Below, one piece after another: positions 51,455 through 60,458 of a DNA stretch of 64,000 nt. This stretch comes from an uncultured Blautia sp. Its GTDB lineage: Bacteria > Bacillota > Clostridia > Lachnospirales > Lachnospiraceae. How positions within the stretch are numbered: the first letter of the stretch is position 1; the number at the start of each line of letters is the position of its first letter. The stretch covers positions 31,460 through 95,459 of the forward strand of contig NZ_CAKRNY010000009.1 in assembly GCF_934371575.1 (NCBI RefSeq), given 5' to 3'. The translations under genes were made by a program, and so were the position numbers. A model generated the notes under the pieces. That model worked only from the letters and a program-made list of their open reading frames with translations, ran no database searches and had not been told where the DNA came from.

Positions 51455-51480
51455 TTACGTAAAAAAATGCTGTTTTACGT
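51455..51480 (+). promoter_or_regulatory. Direct repeats upstream of the GH3 gene, likely LytTR site
   Basis: TTACGT followed by an A-run occurs at 51455 and again at 51475, a 20-bp (two-turn) period. The promoter downstream has a perfect TATAAT (51511-51516) but no good -35, as expected for an activated promoter. The rest of the 51340-51547 gap is A/T-rich with no gene. Confidence 0.5.
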
Positions 51481-51547
51481 CAAAAAAAGATATTGCAGAT
51501 TTCTGGATGTTATAATCCTCTTACATAAGAAAAAGGAGGATTCATCT

Positions 51548-54500
51548 ATGAAACAGAAAAATGTGATGCGTGGACTGGCTGGCTTATCTGCTACGCTTCT
51601 GGCGGTGAGCAGTGCCGCAACTGCAGTAGCAGCCACGCGAACAGATTTTATCAACTCAAAGCTTGGAACATCCAGTTTTAAGCTGGTTGAAAAAGGAGAT
51701 GGAACGGGCGATTCCATTTACTTTGACTCTGAATTTTCTTCTGTCCAGGATCTGATTGATGCGAAAAAGCAGCTTGCAGAAGAAATCAGTGAAGAAGGAA
51801 GTGTTCTTTTCAAAAATACAAATGAAGCGCTTCCTCTTGATAAAACAAGCGAGAAAGTAACCTTATGGGGAATGAACTCTCATGTCCCCACTCTGGGCGG
51901 CGAGATCGGCTCTTCTGTTGCAGGCCCTGAGGACGCTGTTTTCTACGGATTAGAGGAAGCTTTTTCAGAAAAAGAGTACAACGTGAATCAGGATATGATC
52001 GATTTTTATTCCAGTGATACCGCAGCCAAATACATGAGAATGGGCGGTTTCGGACAGCCTGGACACAGTCTTACACCTGGCTTTGGTCCGATGTATGAAG
52101 AAAATAAGGATTATCCAATCGGAGAGATACCAACCAGTGAATATTCTGATGAGCTGTTAAAAAGTGCAGATGATACAGCGGCTGTAGTTGTAATTTCAAG
52201 AGACAGCTCAGAGGCAGCAGATTATGAACCTGATATGGTAAATACAACCTCTGGAGACAGTTTTGAACGTCCATTAGCATTGTCTGAGTATGAGCGCCAG
52301 ATGATTGCTCTTGCAAAGGAGCATAGCACAAAGGTGATTGTGCTGATAAATTCGGATAATCCAATTGAAATAGAAGAATTAAAAGAAGATGAGGAAATTG
52401 ATTCTATTCTCTGGACAGGACTGCCAGGAATGTATGGCTTTCTTGGTGTTGCAGATGTACTTAGCGGAGAGGCCAATCCATCCGGACATATTTCCGATAC
52501 ATACGCAGTAAACTCCACATCTGCTCCTTCCATGGTGAATTTTGGAATTTATACCTATTCTAACAGTTCCACATCCGGTGAAAAGGACAGCCTTACAGAA
52601 GCGAATAAAGGGGACTGGTTTGAAGTAGAATCTGAAGGAATTTACAATGGATACAAGTATTATGAAACCCGTTATGAGGATTGTGTTCTTGGGAGAGGAA
52701 ACGCAGATACTACAGAAGGCTCTTCTACCGGGGATGCATGGGATTATGCAGCTGAGGTAAGTTACCCATTTGGATATGGCCTGTCTTATACAACATTTGA
52801 GCAGAAACTGGAAAGTGTAGAGGTACAGCCTGGAACAGTGGGAAAGGCTACGGTAACAGTTACGAATACAGGAGATGTTGCTGGAAAGGATGTGGCACAG
52901 CTTTATGTACAGGCACCTTACACAGAAGGAGGCATAGAAAAGTCTGCAATCCAGCTGGTAGGAATCGCAAAAACACAGCTTCTTGAACCCGGAGAATCTG
53001 AAACTGTGGAAATCGAAATCAATCCGGCATATTTCGCAAGCTATGATGAAAATGCAGTGAAAGCTGATGAAACCACAGGTGCATGGGTCCTGGATGAAGG
53101 CGACTATTACTTTGCTCTTGGAAATGGTGCACATGAGGCCCTGAATAATGTTCTTGCAAAGAAGAATGGATCTGAGGATGGACTTGTGTCTGTAAATGAG
53201 GATGCAGTGGTCAATCCGGAGAATGTCCAAGTATGGAATCTGGCTGCAAAGGATATAGAAACATATTCTGCAAATGTACAGAACGCATTGCAGGAATGTG
53301 ATATTAACAATTTGATTGAAGATACAGTAGAGTATACTACCAGAACAGACTGGAGCAAGGGCTGGACTGCAGTGGAAAGTATTACTCCCACAGAGGATAT
53401 GATAGAGGGGCTGAGAAACAGCAGAACAGAACTTACAGAAAATGGTGAGGGAACAACCTGGGGAAAAGAAAACGGCCTGAAATTGATCGACATGATGATA
53501 ACAGATGAAAATGGTAATTATTCAGGCGTGATCGATATTAATGATCCTATGTGGGATCAGTTGATTGAACAGATGTCTCTGGATGAGGCCATTCAGTTCA
53601 TAGAGTATGGCGGTGATGACATTGAGAATATTGACTCCATATTTCTTCCAAGAACCTATGAGCAGGATGGTCCTATCGGATTTTCCTATGATCAGGTAGC
53701 TGGTTACAATGCAAGATGGTCAAAAGATCTTTCTGATGAGCCTACATATGTAGGAGAGGATGATGAAAATGCGGATACTTCCATGGCAACATTCCCAACA
53801 GAGGTTGTAGTGGCTGCAACATTTAATACAGATATTGTTGAGCGTGAAGGAGAACTTCTTGGAGAAGATGGACTGTGGTCCAATATCAGTGTTATCAATG
53901 CGCCTGGCTTAAATCTTCACAGAGCTGTTTATTGTGCAAGAAACTTTGAATATTATTCAGAAGATTCCATGCTTACAAACATTCTTGGAAAGGCAGTCTG
54001 CCAGGGAGCCCAGTCAAAAGGTCTTATGGCAGCAGTAAAGCATTTTGCATATAACCATCAGGAAACTAACCGTTCCGGAATGTCTGTGTTCTTTACAGAG
54101 CAGGCTGCAAGAGAAAATGAGCTGAGAGGCTTCCAGGGCGCAATGGCAGAGAATATTGCGGGTGGTGCCATGACTGCATTCAATCGCGTTGGAGTGGATT
54201 ATTCTGGTGCCAGCAAGAATCTTTTAGAGCAGATTACAAGAAATGAATGGGGCTATACCGGTGCCTATGTCACAGATATGATCAATGGTGCCGATTACAT
54301 GAACTGGAGAGATATTGTGTTTAATGGTGGCGGTATTGCACTTACTTCTGCAGCATATGCAGATTCTGAAATCGGCCTGATGGAAGATGTGAAAACAGAT
54401 ATTTCAAAAGATACAGCTTTTCAGGAAGCTATGAAGCAAAATATTAAGTACTGGCTTTATAACCTTGTAAAAACAAATGCAATGAACGGAATCACGAATA

Positions 54501-54622
54501 CAAGTGTTATGGAATCTGTAACTCCATGGTGGCAGATGGCTTTCTATGGTGTGGATGCATTCCTGGCATTACTTACATTGTTGTTCATTGTATTATATGC
54601 AAAAAAATTAAAGAAGGCATAA
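51548..54622 (+). CDS. Secreted, membrane-anchored GH3-type protein with rearranged domains
   Basis: A 1024-residue glycoside hydrolase family 3 protein. A signal peptide (MKQKNVMRGLAGLSATLLAV) is followed by a region matching the normally C-terminal GH3 sandwich domain (GSVLFKNTNEALPLDKT). A fibronectin III-like domain (YGLSYTTFEQKLESVEV) comes next. The catalytic barrel is last: LHRAVYCARNFEYYSED, VKHFAYNHQETNRSG and TDM with candidate nucleophile D910. A C-terminal helix (ALLTLLFIVLYAKKLKKA) anchors it. In ordinary GH3 enzymes the nucleophile is near residue 230. The open frame begins at 51467, but ATG 51548 follows AAAGGAGGATTCATCT. Substrate not predictable. Confidence 0.85.
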   Translation: MKQKNVMRGLAGLSATLLAVSSAATAVAATRTDFINSKLGTSSFKLVEKGDGTGDSIYFDSEFSSVQDLIDAKKQLAEEISEEGSVLFKNTNEALPLDKTSEKVTLWGMNSHVPTLGGEIGSSVAGPEDAVFYGLEEAFSEKEYNVNQDMIDFYSSDTAAKYMRMGGFGQPGHSLTPGFGPMYEENKDYPIGEIPTSEYSDELLKSADDTAAVVVISRDSSEAADYEPDMVNTTSGDSFERPLALSEYERQMIALAKEHSTKVIVLINSDNPIEIEELKEDEEIDSILWTGLPGMYGFLGVADVLSGEANPSGHISDTYAVNSTSAPSMVNFGIYTYSNSSTSGEKDSLTEANKGDWFEVESEGIYNGYKYYETRYEDCVLGRGNADTTEGSSTGDAWDYAAEVSYPFGYGLSYTTFEQKLESVEVQPGTVGKATVTVTNTGDVAGKDVAQLYVQAPYTEGGIEKSAIQLVGIAKTQLLEPGESETVEIEINPAYFASYDENAVKADETTGAWVLDEGDYYFALGNGAHEALNNVLAKKNGSEDGLVSVNEDAVVNPENVQVWNLAAKDIETYSANVQNALQECDINNLIEDTVEYTTRTDWSKGWTAVESITPTEDMIEGLRNSRTELTENGEGTTWGKENGLKLIDMMITDENGNYSGVIDINDPMWDQLIEQMSLDEAIQFIEYGGDDIENIDSIFLPRTYEQDGPIGFSYDQVAGYNARWSKDLSDEPTYVGEDDENADTSMATFPTEVVVAATFNTDIVEREGELLGEDGLWSNISVINAPGLNLHRAVYCARNFEYYSEDSMLTNILGKAVCQGAQSKGLMAAVKHFAYNHQETNRSGMSVFFTEQAARENELRGFQGAMAENIAGGAMTAFNRVGVDYSGASKNLLEQITRNEWGYTGAYVTDMINGADYMNWRDIVFNGGGIALTSAAYADSEIGLMEDVKTDISKDTAFQEAMKQNIKYWLYNLVKTNAMNGITNTSVMESVTPWWQMAFYGVDAFLALLTLLFIVLYAKKLKKA

Positions 54623-54638
54623 GAAAGGGGAAGTCAGA

Positions 54639-55043
54639 ATGAAAAAAACAACAGGTGAAAAAAAGGTTGGATTTTATCTGGTTATTGCAGCGGCTTTCCT
54701 TTCTCTGGTGAGTCTGCTGGTTTACCGTACTGTACTTAGTCAGCTTGGAATGGTATATGGATTATCTGTAATTCCAGCTATTGTAGTAGTAATGGTAATG
54801 GCTGGAGTGAAAATTGCAGGGGCAAAGGAACTGATTAACTGGGCTGCACCAGTGAATGCAGTGGTCACAGCACTTACGGCTATTATGAGCTGCAGCCTTA
54901 TGCTGGATGCATTTGGCTACGTGGTATCAGGCCTGTATCAGTTCAGTCAGATTAGGTCCTATATTATTTATGCGGTGATCGTGGTAATTGCAGTGATTTT
55001 AAATGCAGTGGCAGGCTTTACAGGAATTGTGGAAGAAAATTAA
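54639..55043 (+). CDS. Small four-helix membrane protein
   Basis: A 134-residue protein with four predicted membrane helices and almost no soluble part. It lies 16 bases after the GH3 gene, behind AAAGGGGAAGTCAGA, so it is in the same transcript. A terminator follows. No known family recognised. A role in anchoring or assembling the GH3 protein is possible by position only. Confidence 0.65.
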   Translation: MKKTTGEKKVGFYLVIAAAFLSLVSLLVYRTVLSQLGMVYGLSVIPAIVVVMVMAGVKIAGAKELINWAAPVNAVVTALTAIMSCSLMLDAFGYVVSGLYQFSQIRSYIIYAVIVVIAVILNAVAGFTGIVEEN

Positions 55044-55062
55044 ACAGTAACAGAGAATGATC

Positions 55063-55109
55063 AAAAGACCTGGCAATGGAAGTGTGGATTTATCTTTGCC
55101 AGGCCTTTT
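55063..55109 (+). terminator. Terminator after the small membrane protein
   Basis: AAAAG-A-CCTGGCAA pairs with TTGCCAGG-C-CTTTT (14 positions, one mismatch), and the T-run is part of the right arm. Confidence 0.75.
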
Positions 55110-55141
55110 GTATGCAAATAAATAGAAAAGGATGAGAATGC

Positions 55142-57529
55142 GTGGAGCTAAAAAATAAGAACATAATTGAAAAAATGACCTTAAAAGAGAAGACACTGAT
55201 GTTAAGCGGAAAAGGTATGTGGAAAACATACAGCTTTGAAAAATACGGAATACCGGAATTTTTTCTGTCAGATGGACCTCATGGGATGCGTACCCAGGAA
55301 GGCGCAGGAGACTGGCTTGGGATTAACAAAAGCAAAGCAGCCACCTGTTTTCCAACTGCGGCAACAATTGCAAACAGCTGGGACAGAAATCTGGCAGAGG
55401 AAGTGGCTGGTGCATTGGGAGAAGAAGCTGTATCTTTGGGCGTGGATATGATTCTGGGACCAGGCATGAATATAAAAAGAAGTCCTTTATGTGGAAGAAA
55501 TTTCGAATATTTCAGCGAGGATCCTTATCTGGCTGGTGAAATGGGGGCTGCATATGTACAAGGAATTCAGGACAAAGGGCCAGCTGCATGTCCAAAGCAT
55601 TTTGCTGTCAACAGCCAGGAACTTCGAAGAATGTCAAATAATTCAGTAGTAGACGAAAGAACGCTGAGAGAAATTTATACTTCCGCCTTTGAAACAATGG
55701 TGGAAAAATCTGCTCCGAAAGCAATTATGTCTTCTTATAACCAGATAAACGGAGTTTATGCAAATGAAAACCAGTATTTATTGCAGAAATTACTGAGAGA
55801 AGCCTTTGGCTTTCAGGGGATTGTAGTTTCAGACTGGGGCGCAAGCAACGATCATGTAGAGGGGGTAAGATGCGGAAGCAATCTTGAGATGCCAGGAAAC
55901 TCTGGTACAACTGCAAAGGAACTGGTAAGAGCAGTGAGAGCAGGAAAACTGGATGAAAAAGTATTGGATCAGCGCATTGATAAAATTCTGACAGTAATGC
56001 TTCCTGTTCATAAAATGGTGGAACAGAGGAAAAAGAGCTTTGATGTGGAAGCTCATCATAAGCTGGCCAGACGTGCCGCAGCAGAAAGCATTGTTTTGTT
56101 AAAAAATGAAGATCATATTTTACCGTTGTCTTCCCAGAAGAAAATAGCAGTAATAGGAGAATTTGCGGAGAAAGCAAGATACCAAGGCGCTGGATCCTCT
56201 CTTGTAAATCCTACTAAAGTAGAGAATGCCCTGGATTTGGCAGAGAAATATTTTCCTGGAAAAGTAACATATGAGCCAGGATATCACAGAAACCAGAAAA
56301 CAGATCAACAACTTGTGGAAATGGCAAAAAAAGCTGCAGTGGAAGCAGATGTGGTACTGTTGTTTGCAGGGCTTGATGAAGCGAGTGAGTCTGAGGGGAT
56401 GGATCGTGTCCACATGAAAATGCCACAAAATCAGCTGGAGCTTATAAATGCAGTTGCCCAGATGAATAAAGAACTTATTGTGGTGGTATCCGCCGGAAGT
56501 GTAGTGGAAATGCCCTGGATAAAAAAAGCAAAAGCAGTACTGCATGGTTATCTTGGCGGTCAGGCAGGAGCTTCCGCCATGTTAGATGTAATTACAGGAA
56601 AAGTAAATCCATCTGGGAAATTAAATGAAACCTATCCGATTTGCTATGAAGATACACCGACCTATGCTTATTATCCGGGAAAAGAGAGAAATAGTGAGTA
56701 TCGGGAAGGCGTGTATGTTGGCTACCGTTACTATGATACTATAAAAAAAGAAGTTCTGTTTCCTTTTGGATTCGGATTGAGCTATACAGATTTTTCCTAC
56801 TCAAATCTTAAACTATCTGAAAACGGTGTTAGATTTTGTATTACCAATGTGGGAAAAATAGCAGGTGCTGAAATTGCTCAGCTTTATATTGAAAAAGAAA
56901 ATCCGGTGGTTTTCAGACCGGTTCACGAATTAAAGGGATTCTGTAAACTATTTCTTCAGCCAGGTGAAACAAGAGAAGTTGAGATTCCATTTGAAAATAG
57001 AACATTTAAATATTTTAATGTTCAAACAGGAAACTGGGAGACTGAAGAAGGAAACTATAAGATTATGATAGCAAAAAATTCCAGAGAAACAGTTTTGCAG
57101 GGAGAAATTTACAGGAAAGGAACGGGGGCAGAGAATCCGTATAAAGAACTGCCAGATGTGTACCAGACAGGTCATATTGAGAAAATTACCGATGAAGCAT
57201 ATGAGAAACTGCTTGGCCACAGGATTCCGGATGGAACTTGGAAGGGAGAACTGGAGAAGAATGATGCGTTTTGCCAGTTATATTATGCTAAGGGAGCTGT
57301 TGGACGTCTGATTTACCGGATTCTTGATAAAATGCTGAAAGACAGTGAAAAGAAAGGTGAAGCAAATCTTGATATTCTGTTTTTCTACAATATGCCATTT
57401 CGAGGTCTTGTAAACACAACTCATGGAATTTTTACAAACGGAATGGTGGATGGATTTGTGAAAATTGTGAATGGCCATATTTTGAGTGGATTGGGTAAAA
57501 TGATCGGGGCAGCAATACTGAGAAAATAG
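55142..57529 (+). CDS. GH3 family beta-glucosidase, canonical domain order
   Basis: A 795-residue cytoplasmic GH3 enzyme. The N-terminal barrel comes first: FLSDGPHGMRTQ, KRSPLCGRNFEYFSEDP, CPKHFAVNSQE, and VVSDWGAS with nucleophile D231. The C-terminal sandwich (ESIVLLKNEDHILPLSS) and a fibronectin III-like domain (GFGLSYTDFSY) follow. A further 100-residue C-terminal extension (about 690-795) contains a hydrophobic tail. The start is GTG 55142 behind AAGGATGAG. Likely beta-glucosidase or related exo-beta-glycosidase. It shares family but not architecture with the upstream GH3 gene. Confidence 0.88.
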   Translation: MELKNKNIIEKMTLKEKTLMLSGKGMWKTYSFEKYGIPEFFLSDGPHGMRTQEGAGDWLGINKSKAATCFPTAATIANSWDRNLAEEVAGALGEEAVSLGVDMILGPGMNIKRSPLCGRNFEYFSEDPYLAGEMGAAYVQGIQDKGPAACPKHFAVNSQELRRMSNNSVVDERTLREIYTSAFETMVEKSAPKAIMSSYNQINGVYANENQYLLQKLLREAFGFQGIVVSDWGASNDHVEGVRCGSNLEMPGNSGTTAKELVRAVRAGKLDEKVLDQRIDKILTVMLPVHKMVEQRKKSFDVEAHHKLARRAAAESIVLLKNEDHILPLSSQKKIAVIGEFAEKARYQGAGSSLVNPTKVENALDLAEKYFPGKVTYEPGYHRNQKTDQQLVEMAKKAAVEADVVLLFAGLDEASESEGMDRVHMKMPQNQLELINAVAQMNKELIVVVSAGSVVEMPWIKKAKAVLHGYLGGQAGASAMLDVITGKVNPSGKLNETYPICYEDTPTYAYYPGKERNSEYREGVYVGYRYYDTIKKEVLFPFGFGLSYTDFSYSNLKLSENGVRFCITNVGKIAGAEIAQLYIEKENPVVFRPVHELKGFCKLFLQPGETREVEIPFENRTFKYFNVQTGNWETEEGNYKIMIAKNSRETVLQGEIYRKGTGAENPYKELPDVYQTGHIEKITDEAYEKLLGHRIPDGTWKGELEKNDAFCQLYYAKGAVGRLIYRILDKMLKDSEKKGEANLDILFFYNMPFRGLVNTTHGIFTNGMVDGFVKIVNGHILSGLGKMIGAAILRK

Positions 57530-57575
57530 AGAAAATTGTAAAAATGACGGATGAAAATGTCTAAAAGATAAGTAG

Positions 57576-57610
57576 AAAAAGGAGCAGCTATAAATAGTTA
57601 CTCCCTTTTT
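57576..57610. terminator. Terminator between GH3 and spoVAA copy 2
   Basis: AAAAAGG..AG pairs with CTCCCTTTTT with a one-base bulge; A-run and T-run make it bidirectional. It contains the stop codon of the truncated spoVAA (57598-57600). Confidence 0.65.
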
Positions 57611-58086
57611 CGTGAATTGTCTTCTATAATGGTAGTATTTACGTCGTCTTCATATAGACGCATCTGTACCTGCATAGGCGTAGGATCGTCGGTGAGTTTT
57701 ATTCTTCCAAAATGATTGAAGAAGAACAGGACGCCAAGACCGATGCCGATGGAGTAGGAGATTTCCAGGGTGGTATTGCCGGTTGTGGGCTGGCCGATGA
57801 CCTGGGTGTAGAGCTGCTCGAAAAGGGAGGGGATGTCTACGTCGTTGTTAAAGGTCATAATGGAAAAGCCTGCGCCGAAAAAGGTGGCGAGGCAGACGAA
57901 GATGATTTTACACCATCTTATAACTAGATTGACAGTTCCTTCTTTCTGGTAGGTGATGATGAAATTTGGTTCTCCCATGTGAGTAATATCCAGGTCTGGT
58001 TCTTTGGGCTGGATATCGTTTATGAGATCCATAACAGAAATCACATACCGGCCTGGCTTGTCCGGGTTTGCTGCTGGGAGGACGCG
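57598..58086 (-). pseudogene. spoVAA copy 2, 5'-truncated
   Basis: The frame matches spoVAA copy 1 from RVL..NPDKPGRYVISV to the end (162 residues). The first 40 or so residues are missing: upstream of 58086 the homology breaks and the start codon is lost. A two-residue deletion also lies next to NPDKPGR. The longest start-codon-bounded frame is 57598-58044. Both membrane helices are retained. Unlikely to give functional SpoVAA. Confidence 0.8.
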
Positions 58087-58126
58087 TTTTTACAATGTAT
58101 ATTCACCGCCGCGCGTCCAGGTATTT

Positions 58127-58407
58127 TTATTCTTTCATCTTTGGCTTAAATACCCAGCTGGTCAGATAAGAAAAAATCAAGGCAGCAGCAACCCCGGCTG
58201 CGCAGGCGGTGAAGCCGCCGGTGAAAAGACCGATGAAACCGTCTTTGTCGATGGCTTCTTTCAGCCCTTTCTACAGGGTATTTCCGAAACCAAGCAGTGG
58301 TACAGAAGCACCATGACGCGGCCTGGCATTAGCTTGGTTTTATCCAGTAAGATCTGGACAAGGGCGCAGATCAGACCGCCTACCCAGAATGCGTTGAAGT
58401 AATCCAT
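58127..58407 (-). pseudogene. spoVAE copy 2, frameshifted with nonsense codon
   Basis: The start (MDYFNAFWVGGLICALVQIL) and end (FKPKMKE, TAA) match spoVAE copy 1. A deletion of about 75 bases near 58312 joins VM to the middle of the gene out of frame. In the restored frame the Trp of GNTLW is a TAG (58271-58273). Two independent lesions, so not functional. Confidence 0.88.
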
Positions 58408-58492
58408 AATAAGATCTCCTTGCGAATATGTGTAATGATTGGTTGAATATTACAGGTTTACATAAAGTAAATATTGGAGGAACATCGTTTGG

Positions 58493-59389
58493 TTACTGGC
58501 CTCGGGAGCAGTGCTCCAGCACCACCGCATGTGCAATCCCTGGAATGGAATCACCCTCATTAAAGCTTGTCTTAGAAAGCAATGCTCCTGTGGGCACAAA
58601 GAGCACCCGTTTCCAGGTTCCTTTGGCCAGCTCTGGCAGAATATAGGCTGCCAGCACAGAAGCGCTGCATCCGCAGCCGTTTCCTCCGGAGTGTGTATCC
58701 TGTGTTTCTCCATCGAAGATTAAAAGTCCACAGTCCTGATAAACAGACTCTATGTCATATCCTTTTTCTTTTAACAGATCCAGCAGGATCCGTTTTCCTA
58801 CAGCACCCAGGTCACCGGTAAAAATAGCGTCATAGTCTTCTGGTGTCCGGTCAAAGTCGCTAAAATTCTGGTAAAGAGTATCGCAGGCTGCGGGTGCCAT
58901 ACATTCTCCTATGTTTAAAGAATCCTTAAGCCCAAAATCAACCAGCTTTCCAGTGGTAAGTCCCGTTATTTGGACACCGCCTTTTTCCGTTACGAGAGGT
59001 TCTGTCTTTCCCGGGATTTCCGCCGCGGGCATGGAACCGGAAAGAACACAGGCCCCGCTCCCGGTAACCGTCCAGGTGGCAGAGAGTGGCCGCTGGTTCC
59101 CGTAAGCCAGAGGAAAGCGGAATTCTTTTTCCGCATTGGCAAAATGGCTGGAGGTAGCGCAGAGAATATGTTCTCCGTATCCGGCTGCGATGGACATGGC
59201 GCCAAGGGAAAGAGATTCCCAGGTATCTTCCCCAAACATAGGCTCTTCGCAGACCAGATCAAATTTGTCACCAAGAGGTCCTTCGCCTTCTTTTTTCCCA
59301 ACTACAGCTGTACAGCTTGCAATATAAACTGGATTTTGAAAGCTCATGCTGGCAGAGCCGGTAAGCTTGGCTGGTGTCTGTGGATTCAT
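58493..59389 (-). pseudogene. spoVAD copy 2 with 63-codon in-frame deletion
   Basis: The frame is open for 298 residues versus 361 in copy 1. After GEDTWE it jumps directly to SLSLGAM, removing 63 residues that include the thiolase-like GACST region. Everything else is conserved, including the GDSIPGIAHAVV end. The start with its GGAGGTGATTTC ribosome-binding site still overlaps spoVAC copy 2. A stable protein may be made but is unlikely to keep the native fold. Confidence 0.82.
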
Positions 59390-59775
59390 GAAATCACCTC
59401 CATTATTTTCAGAAGATAGTAGATCACCCCGGCGGCCCAGGAACTCATGATTCCGTAGAGGATAACAGGGCCTGCGATGGTGAAAATTTTGCAGCCGATT
59501 CCGAAGACCTGCCCTTCTGCTTTATATTCGATGGCTGGTGCGGCTACGGAATTGGCAAAGCCGGTGATGGGAACCAGGCTGCCTGCCCCACCAAATTTTC
59601 CAATCTTGGGATAAAGATTGAATCCAGTAAGAATCACACTGATGAAAACCAGGGTAACAGAACACCAGGTTCCGGCCATATCCTGGTCTAAGCCTCTGGA
59701 TTTTGCAAAATTTGTTATAATCTGCCCGAGGACACAGATCAGACCGCCAGTGACAAATGCCTTTGCCATATTCAT
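59386..59775 (-). pseudogene. spoVAC copy 2, N-terminus and promoter lost
   Basis: From MAKAFVTGG to the end (EVIS) it is nearly identical to copy 1, but the first 29 residues are replaced by unrelated or heavily altered sequence. The SHRSLPMNMAKAF context retains a hint of the original THNLPINMAKAF. No ribosome-binding site precedes ATG 59775 and no sigma-G-like promoter is found upstream. Probably not expressed. Confidence 0.78.
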
Positions 59776-59897
59776 GGGAAGGCTGCGATGAGAAACGGAT
59801 GTGTTGGATGGATTCCGTTTCCGAAATATCTTATGGAATGCTGGGAGACCGTGAACAGCAACTGCTTTGAATATAAACGAAAGAAGAGAGGTACTTT

Positions 59898-60452
59898 ATG
59901 GGAAATTATTTTATAGGAAAAGGAGTACAGCTTCTCACAGAGGAATCTAAGAATAAGATCAGAATCCGGAAGCAATTTGTGCAGCTGGCACCGGAGTGCA
60001 AGAATGCGGTGATCTGCGAACGGGCCAAGCTGAACCGTATGACTGGTTATCTTACGGAACATTGCAATGAGAAACTGACGCTGGCTGCCATGGCAGAAGC
60101 CTGCCAGGTGAGCACCGGGGATTTCTGCCGTTTCTTTAAGAAGCATATGAAGATGACTCCGTTTGAATATCTTCAGAAATGCAGAATCTGGAACAGCATG
60201 GACGCAGTCCTGGACAAAACAGCCTCCATGGGAGATATTGCAGTGGAAAACGGTTTTGCAGGGGCAAGCTATTTTTCTGAAACCTTCCGCAAAGAGATGG
60301 GATGCTCCCCGGCAGATTATCGGAAATGGTACTGGGGATTGTCAGAAGAATGCCCGGTAGCCTGGACGGAAAGTAAGGAAGAAAGTGCCAAGAGCGCAAA
60401 GAATGCAAAAAAAGGAAAGTCTGGCAAAAATGTTCCTTCTTATTTATTATAA
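59898..60452 (+). CDS. Truncated AraC-family protein (DNA-binding domain only)
   Basis: A 184-residue product versus 338 in copy 1. The first 24 or so residues (MGNYFIGKGVQLLTEES) and the ribosome-binding site AGAGAGG are conserved. An in-frame deletion of 154 codons then removes the cupin sensor. Both HTH motifs (LAAMAEACQVSTGDFCRFF and GFAGASYFSETFRKEM) and the Lys-rich tail remain. Because the frame and start are intact, it may still be made and could bind the same DNA without effector control. Confidence 0.75.
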   Translation: MGNYFIGKGVQLLTEESKNKIRIRKQFVQLAPECKNAVICERAKLNRMTGYLTEHCNEKLTLAAMAEACQVSTGDFCRFFKKHMKMTPFEYLQKCRIWNSMDAVLDKTASMGDIAVENGFAGASYFSETFRKEMGCSPADYRKWYWGLSEECPVAWTESKEESAKSAKNAKKGKSGKNVPSYLL

Positions 60453-60458
60453 GAGATA

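Larger units (their letters stand above)
57598..60452. repeat. Copy 2 (degenerate) of the duplicated spoVA-araC block
   Basis: Same order and orientation as 21218-25016 but about 0.95 kb shorter owing to several internal deletions. Details are given in the entries below. Direct orientation means recombination between copies would delete or duplicate about 36 kb. Confidence 0.9.
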
